Under the pieces are notes generated by a model. It had not been told where the DNA came from. It ran no database searches and saw only the letters and a program-made list of their open reading frames with translations. A stretch of 64,000 nt of DNA from contig JANCRA010000007.1 in the NCBI GenBank assembly GCA_024362935.1, positions 21,663,003 to 21,727,002 of the forward strand. Reading direction: 5' to 3'. The position numbers and the translations under genes were made by a program. Positions 50,791 through 64,000 of the stretch are shown here, one piece after another. The first letter of the stretch is position 1. Each line of letters starts with the position of its first letter. Source of the DNA: Setophaga petechia (Eukaryota; Chordata; Aves; Passeriformes; Parulidae).

Positions 50791-53700
50791 AGAACTATGT
50801 ACTATGTTTTCAGAATGGTTTTCTGTGTGCCCTGTCCATATGATTCACAAACTATTTACAAATTAGGGTTCAGTTTTATTGTGCTGGATGTAACAGTTGT
50901 GGTTAGCTCTGCAGCAGTGGAGTTGTTTCTCTGTGTGAGGGCATGGTTGCCATATCATCCATAGGCACTTATTTTTTAAAAAATTATTTAGAGATCCTCT
51001 TAGTATTATGATTTCACTTGTCACTGTCTCAAATATTTACTTAGACACACTCTTGTTGGCTTCTCCAACCTTAGCCTTTAGAGAAAGTGAAGTAGACTAA
51101 GGAGAGGTTTTATTTTGGGTAATTTTTCATATTGCAGCTCTGAAGAAGCTGTTCAAGTGTCTTGGACATTGCAACCTGAAGAATAACTAGTGTATCTTGT
51201 CTTTTTTTATCTTTATGGGAGGTTAATTTTTCCATGCTGTATCAGTCTTCAAGGAAGTTTTATTCCCAGTGTCTCTTATTGTTAATTCTGTCCTAACAAG
51301 AACCTGAGTGTAGATCACTATCTCCTTGCTTGAATTTTTATTATCTTTTAGAAATGAGGATTTGATACTCTGTAACATTTGTAGATAAGAATTATTAATA
51401 GAAAAGCAATGAAGAGAGCAAAGGACATGGTGACTGTGTTTGTCAGGCACCACTGCCATACTTTTGGATATTACAATGCAAAAAATTCTTTCCTGTGTGC
51501 AGTGACATTTCCTACAAGGCAAAGGAATGCATAAAGTAATGACACGGGACAGGATTCTGCTCTTTCCTGTTCTGTACCAAGAAAATAATTTAAAGATATC
51601 TCTTCTTTCAATCTTGGAGATAAGATGAAATAGCTGAGACAAAGAAACACTTTGAGAGATTATTTTACAGGTTCATGCAGTGATAAATAACCAAGGTTAT
51701 TGTGGCACCTTCATTTCAGAAATAAGACTTCTATTTGGCATGTGGAATCACATTTATCTAACTGTGCTGGCACGTGCTCATAAAGGTGAGACTGTGAGAT
51801 TGAATGTCTGAAGAATATTACACTTTCCAGGCTTTGGAATATACACAAGACTTTGTGCTTTATTTAATCGAACTTGTCATGTGGATTCTGGTTGAAGTTC
51901 TTGATAAATCACAGAACATCTGATCACAAGTTCTGATCCTGATAAAAAGCTCCATTTGACCTTTTGATATTGGACATTCCTAATAACTTTTGGAGGCTGT
52001 AAATGTTCTGCAATGATGTTAGAATTCATGTCAGGACATAAAACCAAATTTTTTCAGGTTCTCAGAGGAAATGTATTTGAAGTGTTGTTATACAAATTAT
52101 TTTCTTTCTCCTCAGATATAGGAATAAAATAGTGCAAGGACTTGCTTGCTAAATTAATAGAATTAATTTTGCAAAAGATTCTTGCAGTAAGATTTTAGGC
52201 ACACTTCTAAACAGAGATTGCTTATTCTACTTATACTTTGGTTTTTTTCACTCTGAAACACAGACTGTGGTAAGAGAAGATATAAACCATATCCAGGTAC
52301 TAAAGTCCAAATCTAGTAATTTCTGCTCACTTTTTTCCTACTGCTGTTGAAAGAATTAGGTTTTTTTTATATGCTGGTGTTTATTTTTTTTCCAGGGAGA
52401 AATCTGCTATAAAGGAGTTGTGAGGCAAGCTGCTCATGGAACATTCAAGTTGATATGGTAGTTTGCACACAGTCAAATTTAAGCAGATCCTGAAATAATC
52501 TAGCAATTATTCCAGCAACAGACTGGAGAGACTGCTTGGCTATCATTCATGAGCACAGCCTTTCCTCTGATAAACTGTAGCCAATTTTGCATGAGAGTTT
52601 TAATCTGGAGATGTTCTAATCTGATGTGGTTTTAAAATGTAGTAAAACAGCTTTGCCTTCCCAAGCTCTCTAGGATTAGAAATGTTTGAACTCGAGGTAT
52701 TGATATGTTGCAAGTAAAAATATTCTCTGGCAGGAGTTAGAAGCACTGCAACTGTGAAAGAACAGGGATCATCACAAGTTTCTGCTTTTAATTTTCTGTA
52801 ATCCATTAAAAATTAAGTTGGGAAAGGAGAAAATCAAATTAATGGCTAGCCAAGTCAATTTAAAAGATAATCTATTGAAGTAATTCAGATACTTCCTTTT
52901 GTCATTAGAGCTTTGATTATTTTCCCAGTCATTTCATCTATTATTAGCCACAATGAATCATGAAGTAGAAACTGATGAATAAGGTATTTGGGAGTCATAG
53001 ACAAAAAGAACTTTGTAGAATCCATGAAACTTAATAAAAATTGAGCATTCAGCAGAGCCTATACTTTGAAAGTCTTTCAAAAACTTGTTGATTCAAAGCT
53101 TTTTACATGCCCTGCACTAGTTGACCCTTTCCTACTTTTACAGAGTTTTTAGCTCATTAGAAGGATGCTGTTTTGCTGTGTGCCTCTCTTATCTCTAAAA
53201 CTAGTTCAAGTGGTGGGTCAAGCATAGAGCTGGAAATGGAGGTGGCTGATTTCTGCAAATCCAGAAGTTTTACACTCTGTATGTAGAGCCAGAAAATTCC
53301 CTGCCTTAGTCTTGCAGTTTCTGTGATCACCCTTTACCTTCTGGAATGCATCTGTAAGAGCCTTTACAGTGTTTAATGTTTCCTGTTTCCTATCAAGTTG
53401 CAATACAAATAATGTTATAAAGCAAGAAATGAAATCTCACACTCTTTAACAGTCCCAAAATGATACAAAGTCTCTTGCATTGGTGTTTTCTTTTCTTTTT
53501 AAGCTTAATTAGAAAAAGTGAGATTAAAAACTGAAACTAGGGGTTTCTCTCAGGCAGTCAGTCTGAAATTTTAGTTATGATGCATGATCAGATTCGACAC
53601 CATTTTAATCTAGACAAAATTTTTATTTGAAACTGATGAAAGTTTTTAAAGTTACTGCATTGATGGATGCTTTGTGCTATTAACAATATTTGTCATTACA

Positions 53701-55051
53701 GTGTATAGGGAATATTGGAGTGGAATTTTCAAACTGCAAAGGCAAACTCGTGTTGACAGAGCAGCATACTGCAGGTACACCACTAGAAGAAGACAGGGAA
53801 TTATCTCAAAAATAGGCTATTTCTTTCCACTTCTTCATGTCATGTTCATTGATATCCAAATGAATTGAATGTTAAATGAAAAGCAAAGTGAGCAATTACT
53901 AGAAGACAGTTTATATCTGAAAGAAGAACAGAATGACAGCTAATAATGTTATTTAAGCATTTTTTCTCCTTTTTTCTTTTTTTTCCCGATTTGCCCTGTA
54001 AGGTCACTTTCAATCATTTTTGCCATGTAAGGGTCAGCCATGTGGCACTTCTAGGTTTCTAAACTATATGGAAATGTTTGTAGAATGCTTGCCACTGCAT
54101 AAAACCAAAATGTTAATGGCTTCACTGAGTCAAATTAAATTTTAATGGCCATGGTTTAATTTTTCTTTCAGCCCATTCGCATCCTTTAAACAGCATTAAA
54201 TGTGATTCAGTTGTCTTCTAATATCACAGCCGACCTGAATAGCCTTTTCAATTAGACTTTTAGATGAAGCAGATCTGATACATTCTAAATAAATAAAGAT
54301 CGCTTTTTATTGGTTAAATGCTGATATTCACAGCTCATTTAATCCATTTATAGAGATGCAATGTCAAAAGAAGAACCTTTTTTTGTGCAATGCTAGTGAT
54401 AATGTGCAGAGATGAGACAAAAAATTCACATCTTTGTTTTGTCAGTGAATGGAAATTAAGGAAGAGTAACTCAAAAAGATCTATTTAAAACTTTAAGAAA
54501 GATGCATGACTGAGAAGTGATGAAATTTTTTTGACAAGGAGTCACACATTAAAAGCATTTTATGAAATGGTGTGAAGGATAGTCAGTTAACAATGCACAT
54601 TCCCCTCAGAAATTTATTCCGACATCTTACAAATAATCTTATACCTAAACAGTAGACGTCCAATGGTTTTAAAATTGGTTCAGTCTGTACTAATGTAAAA
54701 TGTTTTAATTTAATCTTTTCGTGGATTTAGTGTTTACAACATAGTATGCCTTTTACACACACAAAAAATGAGAGAAATTGTTAGAAATCTACCAGAGTTT
54801 GTTCAAAAGCATCTTTGATGTTTCCATAATTCTGTTTGATGCTTGTTCTCATTTTTGGATGAGTGTCTCAAGACCTTCACTATGTAACAGAGATGACTCA
54901 CTGTGATAAAACCTGCCCTGTGTATGAGGGCAGGCATGGGCCAAGGGGCTTCTGGCTTTACTGCTCAGCATGGGACCCAAGAAAAGCCACCTCGAGCATC
55001 TGATGTGCAGAAGGCTGAGCTGGGTGATGTACACTGCCTGTGCTTCCTTCC

Positions 55052-55440
55052 TGTTGTCGGTGTTCACAGGGGTTTGTAGATGGATGGAAGAGACAGGATC
55101 TTGACTCCATTATCAGAAGGCTAGATTTATTATATTAGGATATATATACAGCATTATAACTAAGCTACATAAAGTTAGAAAAGCAAGAGGCTTCTTCTGA
55201 AGCTGCTATGCTAAGAGAGAGATAGCAAGAAGTCAAAACAAGGCTCTGTGTCTCAGCAGAGACGACAGCAGGTCCATCATGAGTGGTCAGTAGGTCCAAA
55301 CATCTACAGGGGACCAATCACGGGTGGACCTGCTGCATTCCACAGCAGCAGATAGCAATTGTTTACATTTGCTGCTGAGCCTCTGAGCTTCAGCAAGGAA
55401 AAATCCTAAGAAAGGATTTTTCAAGAAGAATGTCTGTGCT
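55052..55440 (-). mobile_element. Solo endogenous-retrovirus LTR in DNTT intron 7, antisense
   Basis: This approximately 390-bp block resembles a common passerine LTR. The + strand starts TGTTGTCGGTGTTCACAGGG and ends in a segment with AAGGATTTTTCAAGAAGAATG. On the minus strand an AATAAA lies at 55126-55131 near the 3' end, so the LTR is antisense to DNTT. The direct repeat CTGTGCTTCCTTCC flanks it, at 55038-55051 and 55434-55447. Part of that repeat is probably the target-site duplication. No internal viral genes are present. Its position inside a bird gene and the antisense orientation are typical of retained intronic LTRs. Confidence 0.75.
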
Positions 55441-56934
55441 TCCTTCCCAGTGCCTTTGCTTATCGAAATGCAAGAGAATGGGCTGTCATTAGCTGGAGTA
55501 GATCTCAGCACTGAGTTCAGTTTTGCCATTTTGGTAGCTTGTGTGAGTGTCAGATGGTAACTCTCAGCTAAGTTGCTTTCTCCTGATGTGAAGTCCCAGC
55601 ACTGAAACAAACACCAATCTCTCGTGACGGCTGCCTCATTAGAGCCACCTAAGTGGAGAGGAGCAGTGACAGCTGTCAGTACCAATTACAGCACCACAGC
55701 TCCAAACTGCACTGCCTTCTGCAGTGCCACTCCTAAGGATAATATACCATTAGAATTCCAAAAATGTAAAACTGATTTTGCATTATTTACACAATTTTCT
55801 GGACAAGTTTTGCCACAGTGAATGTTTTGAAAAGTTATAAAAGGAGTATGATACAATTATTTATAGTCCTGCTTTATCAATGAATATACTTAATAATGCA
55901 TATCCTACTGACCATTCCCACTTTAAAAGGTTAGCAATAAACATTGTGGTTTTTATTATGCTAGGTTAACTGAAAAATATGAATTCATCATTTTAGAACA
56001 ATTAGCATATGCAGTGGTGGTTACTATTTGCATTATGGAAATTAAACATGTAATTGCTAAGTTCTGGTATGACTTACCTTAAAACCACTGCTCTGGTGTT
56101 TTGAAAGGAAATGCTTTGCCCTCCCTTGAACATTGAATTTGTACATTCCTCCAATGTACAAATACATACTTTTCAATGAGCATAAAACATGTATTAAATA
56201 AAATTCAGAAAAGGTCTTTTTCACAGGACTCAGACACTGTTGCTGAGACAGTCTGAACAGGACCACATCATTAAAAAAAAAGTCACATCAATCTGACTGC
56301 CCCAGGTATTGTTATAACACATAATCTGGGACTGAGGCAGAGAGGCAGATTGCATGATACAGAGCATGCTCTAAAATTGATTTATCAGTATAATTTAATA
56401 AGCTGGAAAACCTGCTTCCTGCATTAGGGTTGAACTGTTGCTCTTTGAATGTTCTGGTAGTTTGGGAATAGATTAGTGTGATAAGGCATGGGGGAATAAA
56501 AACTCATATGATTAAAAGGGAAGCTGTACAAATAATTGGTACCTAACATTAACATGTCCAGATATGTATTCATAGACTGAAAGAACTTCATTTTCAAACT
56601 CTCTAGAAAGAAGGACAAGCAGTTCTTTATGATAAAAAATTGTGCAAGATCAGAGATGATAACTGTAGGACTTTCTGTAATAGAGTCATGTTATATGAGT
56701 TGCAATGAATTTGAGGTGTGTAAGATAGGGCTCAAGCAGTTTGCCAGACTTGTTCTTTCTTGTGCTACTGATATTAGGTATATTACATAGGGAATATGAT
56801 AAAGGGAGAATATGAATAAGTAATTTCCACTAAGTTTTTAATTTTATTGTATGCTTCATAAGGCATAAGACAGTCTAAATTCTGTGAAGATTTAATTCAT
56901 TTTTTTTGGAATTTTAGTGGCATTTCAGTGATGT

Positions 56935-56975
56935 TTGGTTTGTTGTTTGTTTGGTTTGGATTTTCTTTTTCGTTC
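56935..56975. repeat. TTTG-type low-complexity tract, intron 7
   Basis: Irregular TTTGGTTTGTTGTTTGTTTGG repeats. Confidence 0.75.
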
Positions 56976-59900
56976 TAGAGGATAGGAGAATAGAATTTGC
57001 ATATTGCTGTTGGGGAATAGGTATTTCAGACCAAAACATACCAACAGGATTATGGAGCAGCTGTCTGCCCAGAAAGGAAATTAGTGAATGAAGTGAATCA
57101 TACATTTATGTTTAGGGTTACTTCTCACATATCTACCAAAATATCTATGACTATTGTTTGTTTTCTGTGAAAATTTTCAGTTCTCAATGAAGAACTGTAC
57201 AGAAATGTAATTATTTTCCTGATAGGGGCTATAATTCAGATATCTTTTTTTTCTTTAGCAAAATGAATTTTCTAGTTAGAATTTCTCTCTCATGATTAGC
57301 CTCAGTTATAGAAATTTCATATTGATGTGGTGTCATTTCATCTAAAGACAAGGGTAGATGCATCTGAAAGAGATAGAGTTACAGAAACCTCTGTGAAGCA
57401 TCACAATGCCTTTGCAAGAGCACTGAAGTATTTTGATTGAGTATTTAGACAACAAATTGAATTGACAACTTGTATTAAAACATTTCTGTCTCATTTATTT
57501 TCAACTGTCCACCTAAATCCTTTTGCTTTTTCTCATTTTCTTGGCCAGCTTTACTAAATCCTCTCTGTGAATAATAGATTGAGTGATTAGACAGAGAATA
57601 CACAATCAACTAAAATTATCACTCAGAATTTGTAGCAAAACCAAATGTTTCGAGTTGTTAGTGAGGGGTTTTTAAAAAATGTTTGTATTTTTTGCCTTTT
57701 ACATGGATATTATGGGGAGGCATCATATTTTGAAGTACTTCTCTCAAGAGTCACAATAATTGGAGAGTCTCTTATAGACATTTGACATGAATTCAGTTAA
57801 TACCATGCAGAGTTTTCTGAAATGCTCAGCCAGTGAATTTAAATGGATCAATTTTAATATTTAGGCCAAGAAGCATGTTCAAGTATAATATTTAAAATCT
57901 ACTACTTGAAAAGTACTTTCCATATATGGATGAGCACCTAAGTATCTTAGATGTTGTCTCAAAAATAAATAGCTCTAAAATAAAATATATTCATGATACT
58001 ACATAAAACTGGTAAGTAAAAAATCTAAAAGTTATAGAGCATTGGGTACAAGGAGAACTTTTAAGATAGTGGAATATAATAAGGGAAAGATGAGGAAGCA
58101 AAATTAACAAAAGACAGGAGATTTCAGATAAGGTAGTAAGATAAAAGAGAAAAATAAAGCACAAGAGGTCAAATCAAAGCTATACATGGCTTTGATGAGA
58201 TGGAGATGCCTAGTTTGATAGATAGTTCTTTTCCTTACATGTTATCTATAAAATAGTTTCATTGGGGTTCACCTGCTAAGAAGAGGATGCCTTACAAAGT
58301 CGAGGTCACTCAAGGTGGGAATGGAATCAAGAGAGACAGAGCAATTGTCTTTGTAACAGTAAGAGACATGCAGAAGAAAGTGACATTCTTTCTAAAGGAA
58401 AATCATCAGAACTCTGCATAAAGGGTAGTTGGAACAAAAATCTGGCAGCAGTCTTAGACTAAGTTCCCAGCAGTAGAGTCAACTATAAGGTAGCATTAAT
58501 AGGCCAAGGATAGGGCTTGGCTATGATTAAGAGGCTTAATTAATGTTAATTAAGACAGACAGAATAGTGCTAATGATGCTTAGTCAGCTTTCTGTTAGAC
58601 ATATCCAGGTGCACCAGGAAACAAGTGTCTGTTTTGTGTTTTGTGGCACACAATGGTACTTCAGCATCTCTTACCTATGAACTGCAGTGCCTGTGCCTAA
58701 GTGATTCAGGACAGAAATAGAAGTTATTTAATACATTTTGTCTTGTGTGCAGTCTTTCTTGGAGGTGTGTTGTTCTCTCTGAGAAGTTTCTGATGCCTCA
58801 ATGTTTTTGAGTGTATTTCTTACTATTAATATGCTTTACACGTGAGTGTCTCAGGGCATCTGTGTCAGAGATGAAGTTCTGAGAATTTTGCATTGTCTTA
58901 GTGAGCAGTTACTGTGACAAACAATAGTGTTCTGTGGTTCAGCGTATGCAAAAGAGTTCTTCAGGCTCAGATGCCACATGGTTCAGAGATTGCAGAAGCA
59001 AATACCTGATGTTTAGAGTCAAGAGATCAGAAATCAGTTTTAATTATGCTACGTATTGCACTTTGTAATTTTTTCCATGGTTTTATACCCAGGAACCTGG
59101 CTTGAAAACAGGATATTTATAGCAGAGTTTACTTATTGCTGATAGACTCTTCAGCAGCAGTCCACGTTTATTGTGGAATGGTTAGTTGCTGTAAGGATGG
59201 TTGACAGCACAAGTTAAGAATGATGTTTCCTGTCAGATAATCATGAGAAAAGCTGCAAACATCACTGACCTTGCAACTGGGGGATACATTTTGCAGACCC
59301 CTGTGAGCAAGAGTAGCCACAACATTTTAATTAAGTGTGATGTGATCTTGCTAGTGGTGTGGTGACATAATAACAAGGAGGTAGCTGCTGGTTATTTTTT
59401 TTTTTTTGTGTTACAATATGACTCAGGCTATTTTTTACATGTCAGATAACGGGAAAAGACTAAAAAGGTTTACAATAAATCGTGTATGAAAGGCATAAAT
59501 TAAAAGATATAGTCAGAAATAGTCCTTTTAGTTTGGAAGTGGTGGAATATATTATGGATTGTTGCTGTACAGTGGGAGAGGTAGATGGAAATGTTTTAGG
59601 CAATCTTTTTGAAGAATGGAAAATCCGCATTAAATAGCAAAATCTAATATGATTGATTTGGTTATAATCATCTGCTATGATAACTGTTCTATCATACCAC
59701 TAGGGCCTATCTTGGAAAGCAAAAACCCAAACCCATTAAAGCCTTGTGGATTGCTTCTTCTCAAATACATACTTACAAACTCATGCCAGTTCATAAAGTA
59801 ATAACCTTACATGCTTTATCTTGTGCTACTGATCAAGGATGGCAGAATATTTTCCTTTCATCTTGGCATAGCTTGCAGCTGGAGACAGGTGGATAAACAC

Positions 59901-62900
59901 AAGAAAAACACCCGTTTATTTGGTCCTTTTACAGTGGTTAATGTGTTCAGTTGCTCCTAATTTGTTTACCTTAGCGACAGCATTGTCATTGGATATGATA
60001 TCCAATGGAGATGTTATGTATTTCCTATAATATCCTTATTTCATTTATGAAATGTCTTGATGTTGTTATAGTGTGCATTTGTATCACTAGAATAGATGGT
60101 ACTACACCCACACTTAGCAATGCAGATTTGACCCTCACCATTCTTATCTTATAAATCAAACGTGAACAGCCTGTCCTTCTGTTCTCACTGAAAGGCTGGT
60201 GGGAGCTTGGACATTGATTTCAGTTGAATCATGATAAAATAGGGGGTCACTTTCAACTGATTGTTTGTTTGAAAAATTGAACTGGCAAGAAATGGTGACA
60301 CAGGGAATACGTCTTCACATTTCACCTAAATGTTAAAATATGTACCTATATTGAAGAGACCCTTGAAATGACTCTGAGGTCACAAAACCTCAGGTGCAGG
60401 TTGAAAACAAAACAAGTGAAGGCTGAAAAAGTCAGGATTGTTTTCAGAAAGAAGTCAGGACAAGAATACACGAAGTATGACATGACTGGTTCTTTGAAAG
60501 ACTCTCTGAAAATACATGGCTAGAGCTTTATGATATCTGGATCAGGAAGAAAGGCACAGAGAGAACTCTAAGAAGCTACATTCTCAAACAGAGTATTTCC
60601 TTGTCCTGGTTTGGGAATTAAGGAAGTTGGTTAGTAATAATCAGGGAAGTTTTCAATCTAGAATAAATCGACTAAGTCAACTTCATGAGCTCCTTAGGCT
60701 GATGGAGAATCACATCTTGGAGCAGAGCAAGGAAACTTTGTGAAGGAGGGTAACAAGATTTCACAATGGAGGGATTTACTCAAGTTAGAAGTTAAATTTA
60801 ATGACAGGCTTGTCCACGCTTTAAAAGGCTTTTCTGGTATGCCTGTACTAGTAGAATATATTGGCAGCCTTTCTCAGGGGAGATGCAGTGTTCCTTTGAT
60901 AGAATAGTTTAAATGATTTTCTCAAATGGAATAACCTATTTTGGCCCAAAGGGTGTAGCTATTTCAGCTGCAGGGAACTGCTGGCAAACAGTGTACATTC
61001 ACACCACACAGCTATCTTGGCAAACCGCTCATGTAAACCAAGTAGACAAGTTTTGCATTTCAGTTTCTTTCTCTGTAAAAGGCTGGTTTTCTGAGTATAA
61101 CCCAGCGATTAGGGGTAAAGTCCTCTTCCCTTAGACAAAATTAGTAGATGACACAATCCAAATTAGGTATTGAAAGGGAACAATCTCATTTTCTCTGCAT
61201 TATGCTTCTGTAAAATTCCCTACCTACCTTACTTGCAGTAGGGGAAACTACTACTGCAAGTGCTGTTATTGAAAATATGTATGTCAGCTCAATCCTGGAA
61301 AAAATACACAGTTCACTCTAAAAATTGGAGCGAGCAATTTTCTTAAATCAAACCAGATTGTACATGTGCTTGAAGTTTAAACTGTGCATATTTTATTCAG
61401 AAGTACTTGAGTAAAGCTTGGTAGAAAGGCTAGACTCAAACTCACCATGTTGCAGCTGTCTGCTGGCAACTACACAAATGTTTAAGTTTTATTGTATCTC
61501 CTTTGATGGAATAGATTGATAAAATATCTTAAAGTAATCACAACTAAGGTAGAATTAGACATATTGCCCCAAAATGCCAGAATTCAAAATTTGCTTTCTC
61601 ATGTCTTTGTCACTACCCCAGATGTTTGAACAATTACCTACAGTCCTTGGCCATTACACCATCAGCTCAAACAGAAGTGTTAATCCTATTTCATGTTAGA
61701 ATTTCTGAGAGATGCCTTATTTCTGTTTGTTCCCCCCGCCCCGTGGATGCCAGCAATCTATTTCTCAGTTCAAGGAATTTTAATAGAAAAACTGTCATGT
61801 TTATATAACTTCCAGTACAGCTGAGCAGGAAGCAAATAGAAACCTTTATTTTTATGGTAGGATGATTCTATGGATTGTCCCATCACTGCCAAGTAAGTGA
61901 AACCCAGGCTGAACATTTAATATCATTCAGGCATTCTGAAAAAGCATGTTTCCTTCCTCACATGAACATTAATACAGTCTTTTAAATTGTTTAAAGAGAA
62001 CATTTTGATTTTTAGAAATGCTGAAGTAGACATGCATGAAAAAGAACGTTTTGATGAAAGCTTCTGTGACAAAGGAACATGTTAAAGGAACAAGCCTTTT
62101 GAAACACTCAAGAGAATTAGTTAGAGAGAATTAAAATGGATGGGGTTTGTATTCATGTTTTCAATCTACTACCAGAAAGCTTCAGGACAAATTGTTGCTA
62201 TAAATCTGATTGTTAATTTTGTTAAAGTAGCAGTATAGAAAAATAACTTTTACCTTCTTCTTTAAAATAAAATACTGTATCTTAAATGTAAGCTTATATA
62301 TATTTATGGAATTCTGAGTAAGTAAAATAGAAACAATTCTGAACCAAGCAATTTTGTCTTGGACATAAAAAAATCTAAACTAGTAAATGGAAACCACCTT
62401 AGTTGGAAAAGTATTTTTTTACTGGTTGCACAAAAAAAAAGGTGTCACAAGTAGTTTAATGAAAGCATTTTAAAATACACCTTTCATAATTAATAATGCA
62501 GACTTTTGTTTACTTATTTCAATAAATAATTTGAATGCAGCTGACCTTTCCATTTTTTCTGCTGCATTATTAATGATGCTGAAGAGATCACTAGGTTACT
62601 GTTTTAGCAATATGTGTCTCACTTAGCTGAGGTTTTGGTTTGCACCAGGTGAGATGGAAGCAAAGAACTGGAAAGCTTTCTGACTTTTGAATCTCAAATG
62701 TCAATGCATTGTAAGGATTCCATCCTACCTTTAGGTATTTGGAGTACATATATAATCTATAACCTGCTCTGGCCAAATTTCTTCTCTGGCAGAACACCAA
62801 CGGAATGTGGACAATGCGCCTGAATTGGTCTTGAAAAAAATTAATAGCTATACATAATGGATAACCCAGATGTGGAAGGATTCAGTGCTCTCCCAGTTTG

Positions 62901-63044
62901 TGGGAATCTGTCCTGGAAAGTGCCAGTCACCAATTACCTCCAAAGACAGAAGTTCAAAAAACCTTAACCTTCTCTTTCATCCTCTCATGTTAATTTATTT
63001 TTGGATAGAGGTAGAGGTAATTTTCTTTACCTTCCTTTCTTAGT

Positions 63045-63126
63045 GGTTGTTGTTGTTTTGTTTATTTGGCTGGGGTATTTTGTTTGTTTGTTTGGTTTTT
63101 ATTTTGTTGTTTTTATTTTTTTTTCC
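63045..63126. repeat. TTG/TTTG low-complexity tract, intron 7
   Basis: Irregular repeats of TTG and TTTG, including three perfect TTTG units near 63085, pass into a run of T. Confidence 0.8.
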
Positions 63127-64000
63127 CTAAAGTACATCATGCTTTCTGATAATTCACCAAAATATCTAGCATCTGAGTAGTCTGATCTTTTATTTGTATT
63201 CTTCAAAATTGGAGGTAGTTGAATTTCCTTGTCACCCAGTTTGCATAATTCTAAAGCTGTCTTAAGGATTTTAATAAGGCAAAAAGAAACTAGGTACTTC
63301 AGGATGTCTGAGCAGGTCTAGTCTGAGATACTTCCTCTTATAAATAATAAAAACATATCTTCTCTCCAGTCAGGTCTGATTTCTCAGTACTTATTACATA
63401 GTGGAATATGTTCTTTTTCCCTGCAGGTTTCAGAATAATTAAAATCTGTAAAATTACTAGTAACTAAGGATGCTGTACCACTGTCTTATAGGCTGTTTCT
63501 TAAGAGTGAGAAAGCTTGTTTCCATAGAATGTGCTGACAGAAGAGTTCGTGTGTGCAAAACTACATTGATGTTTTAAGACTGAATTCATCTGCATGCCTC
63601 ACATTTCAGCTGGATATATGTGATCCCAAATCCACATCAATACTTATTGGACTGTTTGTCTCTTTCAAACAGTGTTGAAGTGTTTTTTGGGTTTTTTGTC
63701 ATTGATTGGCACTGGGCAAAATCTATTTATGCAGGAAGTTTCTATGATGTCATTTGAAATGCTTGATTGAAATTAAGTGTAATTTAAAAAATTTGCCAAG
63801 ACAGCAAAAGCAAAACTTCAGCAATGTATTTCATGACTTTAAATAAAACTGTGACAGATTGGTATGGTACATTTCATAAGCTTTAAAGCTTGAAATTACA
63901 TGGCCAGCTTCCAGGTACAGTTGTGCTATTTATATGAAATTGAGACAGCACTTGCAGTGATTCAAAGCTTAAGCATAGTTTTGTTTTGCTTGGTGGAATA

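Noticed and set aside
51223..51642. Minus-strand open frame of 139 codons in intron 7
   Set aside because: It starts from TTG, has no recognisable domain and lies inside an intron on the opposite strand. It is consistent with chance.
55287..55685. 132-codon minus-strand frame
   Set aside because: It runs partly through the solo LTR, which is non-coding, and the rest has no family resemblance.
60601..60620. TTGTCCTGGTTTGGG segment resembling an LTR edge
   Set aside because: The match is too short and no LTR body is seen on either side.

Overview
The window looks like nuclear DNA from a bird, most likely a songbird. It is AT-rich, intron-dominated and without operons. It carries three fragments of the avian LINE CR1 and two solo LTRs whose sequence resembles LTR families common in passerine genomes; the LTR family match is from memory and was not searched. 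The one gene I can support is DNTT, encoding terminal deoxynucleotidyltransferase (TdT), on the + strand.

Layout: 1-23.5 kb is intergenic. It contains short simple repeats, a purine-rich block (about 4.1-4.7 kb), a solo LTR (12040-12451), a 26-bp perfect palindrome with AT hairpins (19.05-19.52 kb) and a CR1 fragment (20648-20870). A 27-bp perfect tandem duplication and several E-box motifs lie just upstream of the DNTT start codon at 23759. Seven DNTT coding exons follow: 23759-23961, 27189-27363, 33793-33918, 41511-41681, 42965-43036, 45711-45834 and 46939-47071. All have AG/GT junctions and phases that join into one continuous frame of 335 codons. The remaining 16.9 kb (47072-64000) reads as intron 7, with a second solo LTR at about 55052-55440. 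I found no exon for the catalytic core after the GGFRR motif.

The exons encode, in order, a nuclear-localisation-like basic stretch and the BRCT domain (exons 1-2), a linker (exon 3), the 8-kDa and first helix-hairpin-helix region (exons 4-5), the second helix-hairpin-helix (exon 6), and the start of the nucleotidyltransferase palm ending in GGFRR (exon 7). The catalytic aspartates and the C-terminal third of the enzyme must lie beyond the right edge of the window, or be missing.

I found no bacterial-type system, CRISPR array, tRNA or rRNA. The many other short open frames look like chance frames in AT-rich DNA. I did not find a convincing undescribed system. The points most worth checking are the apparent absence of the 3' exons, the promoter-proximal tandem duplication, the 26-bp palindrome and a few cryptic exon-like stretches in intron 7.
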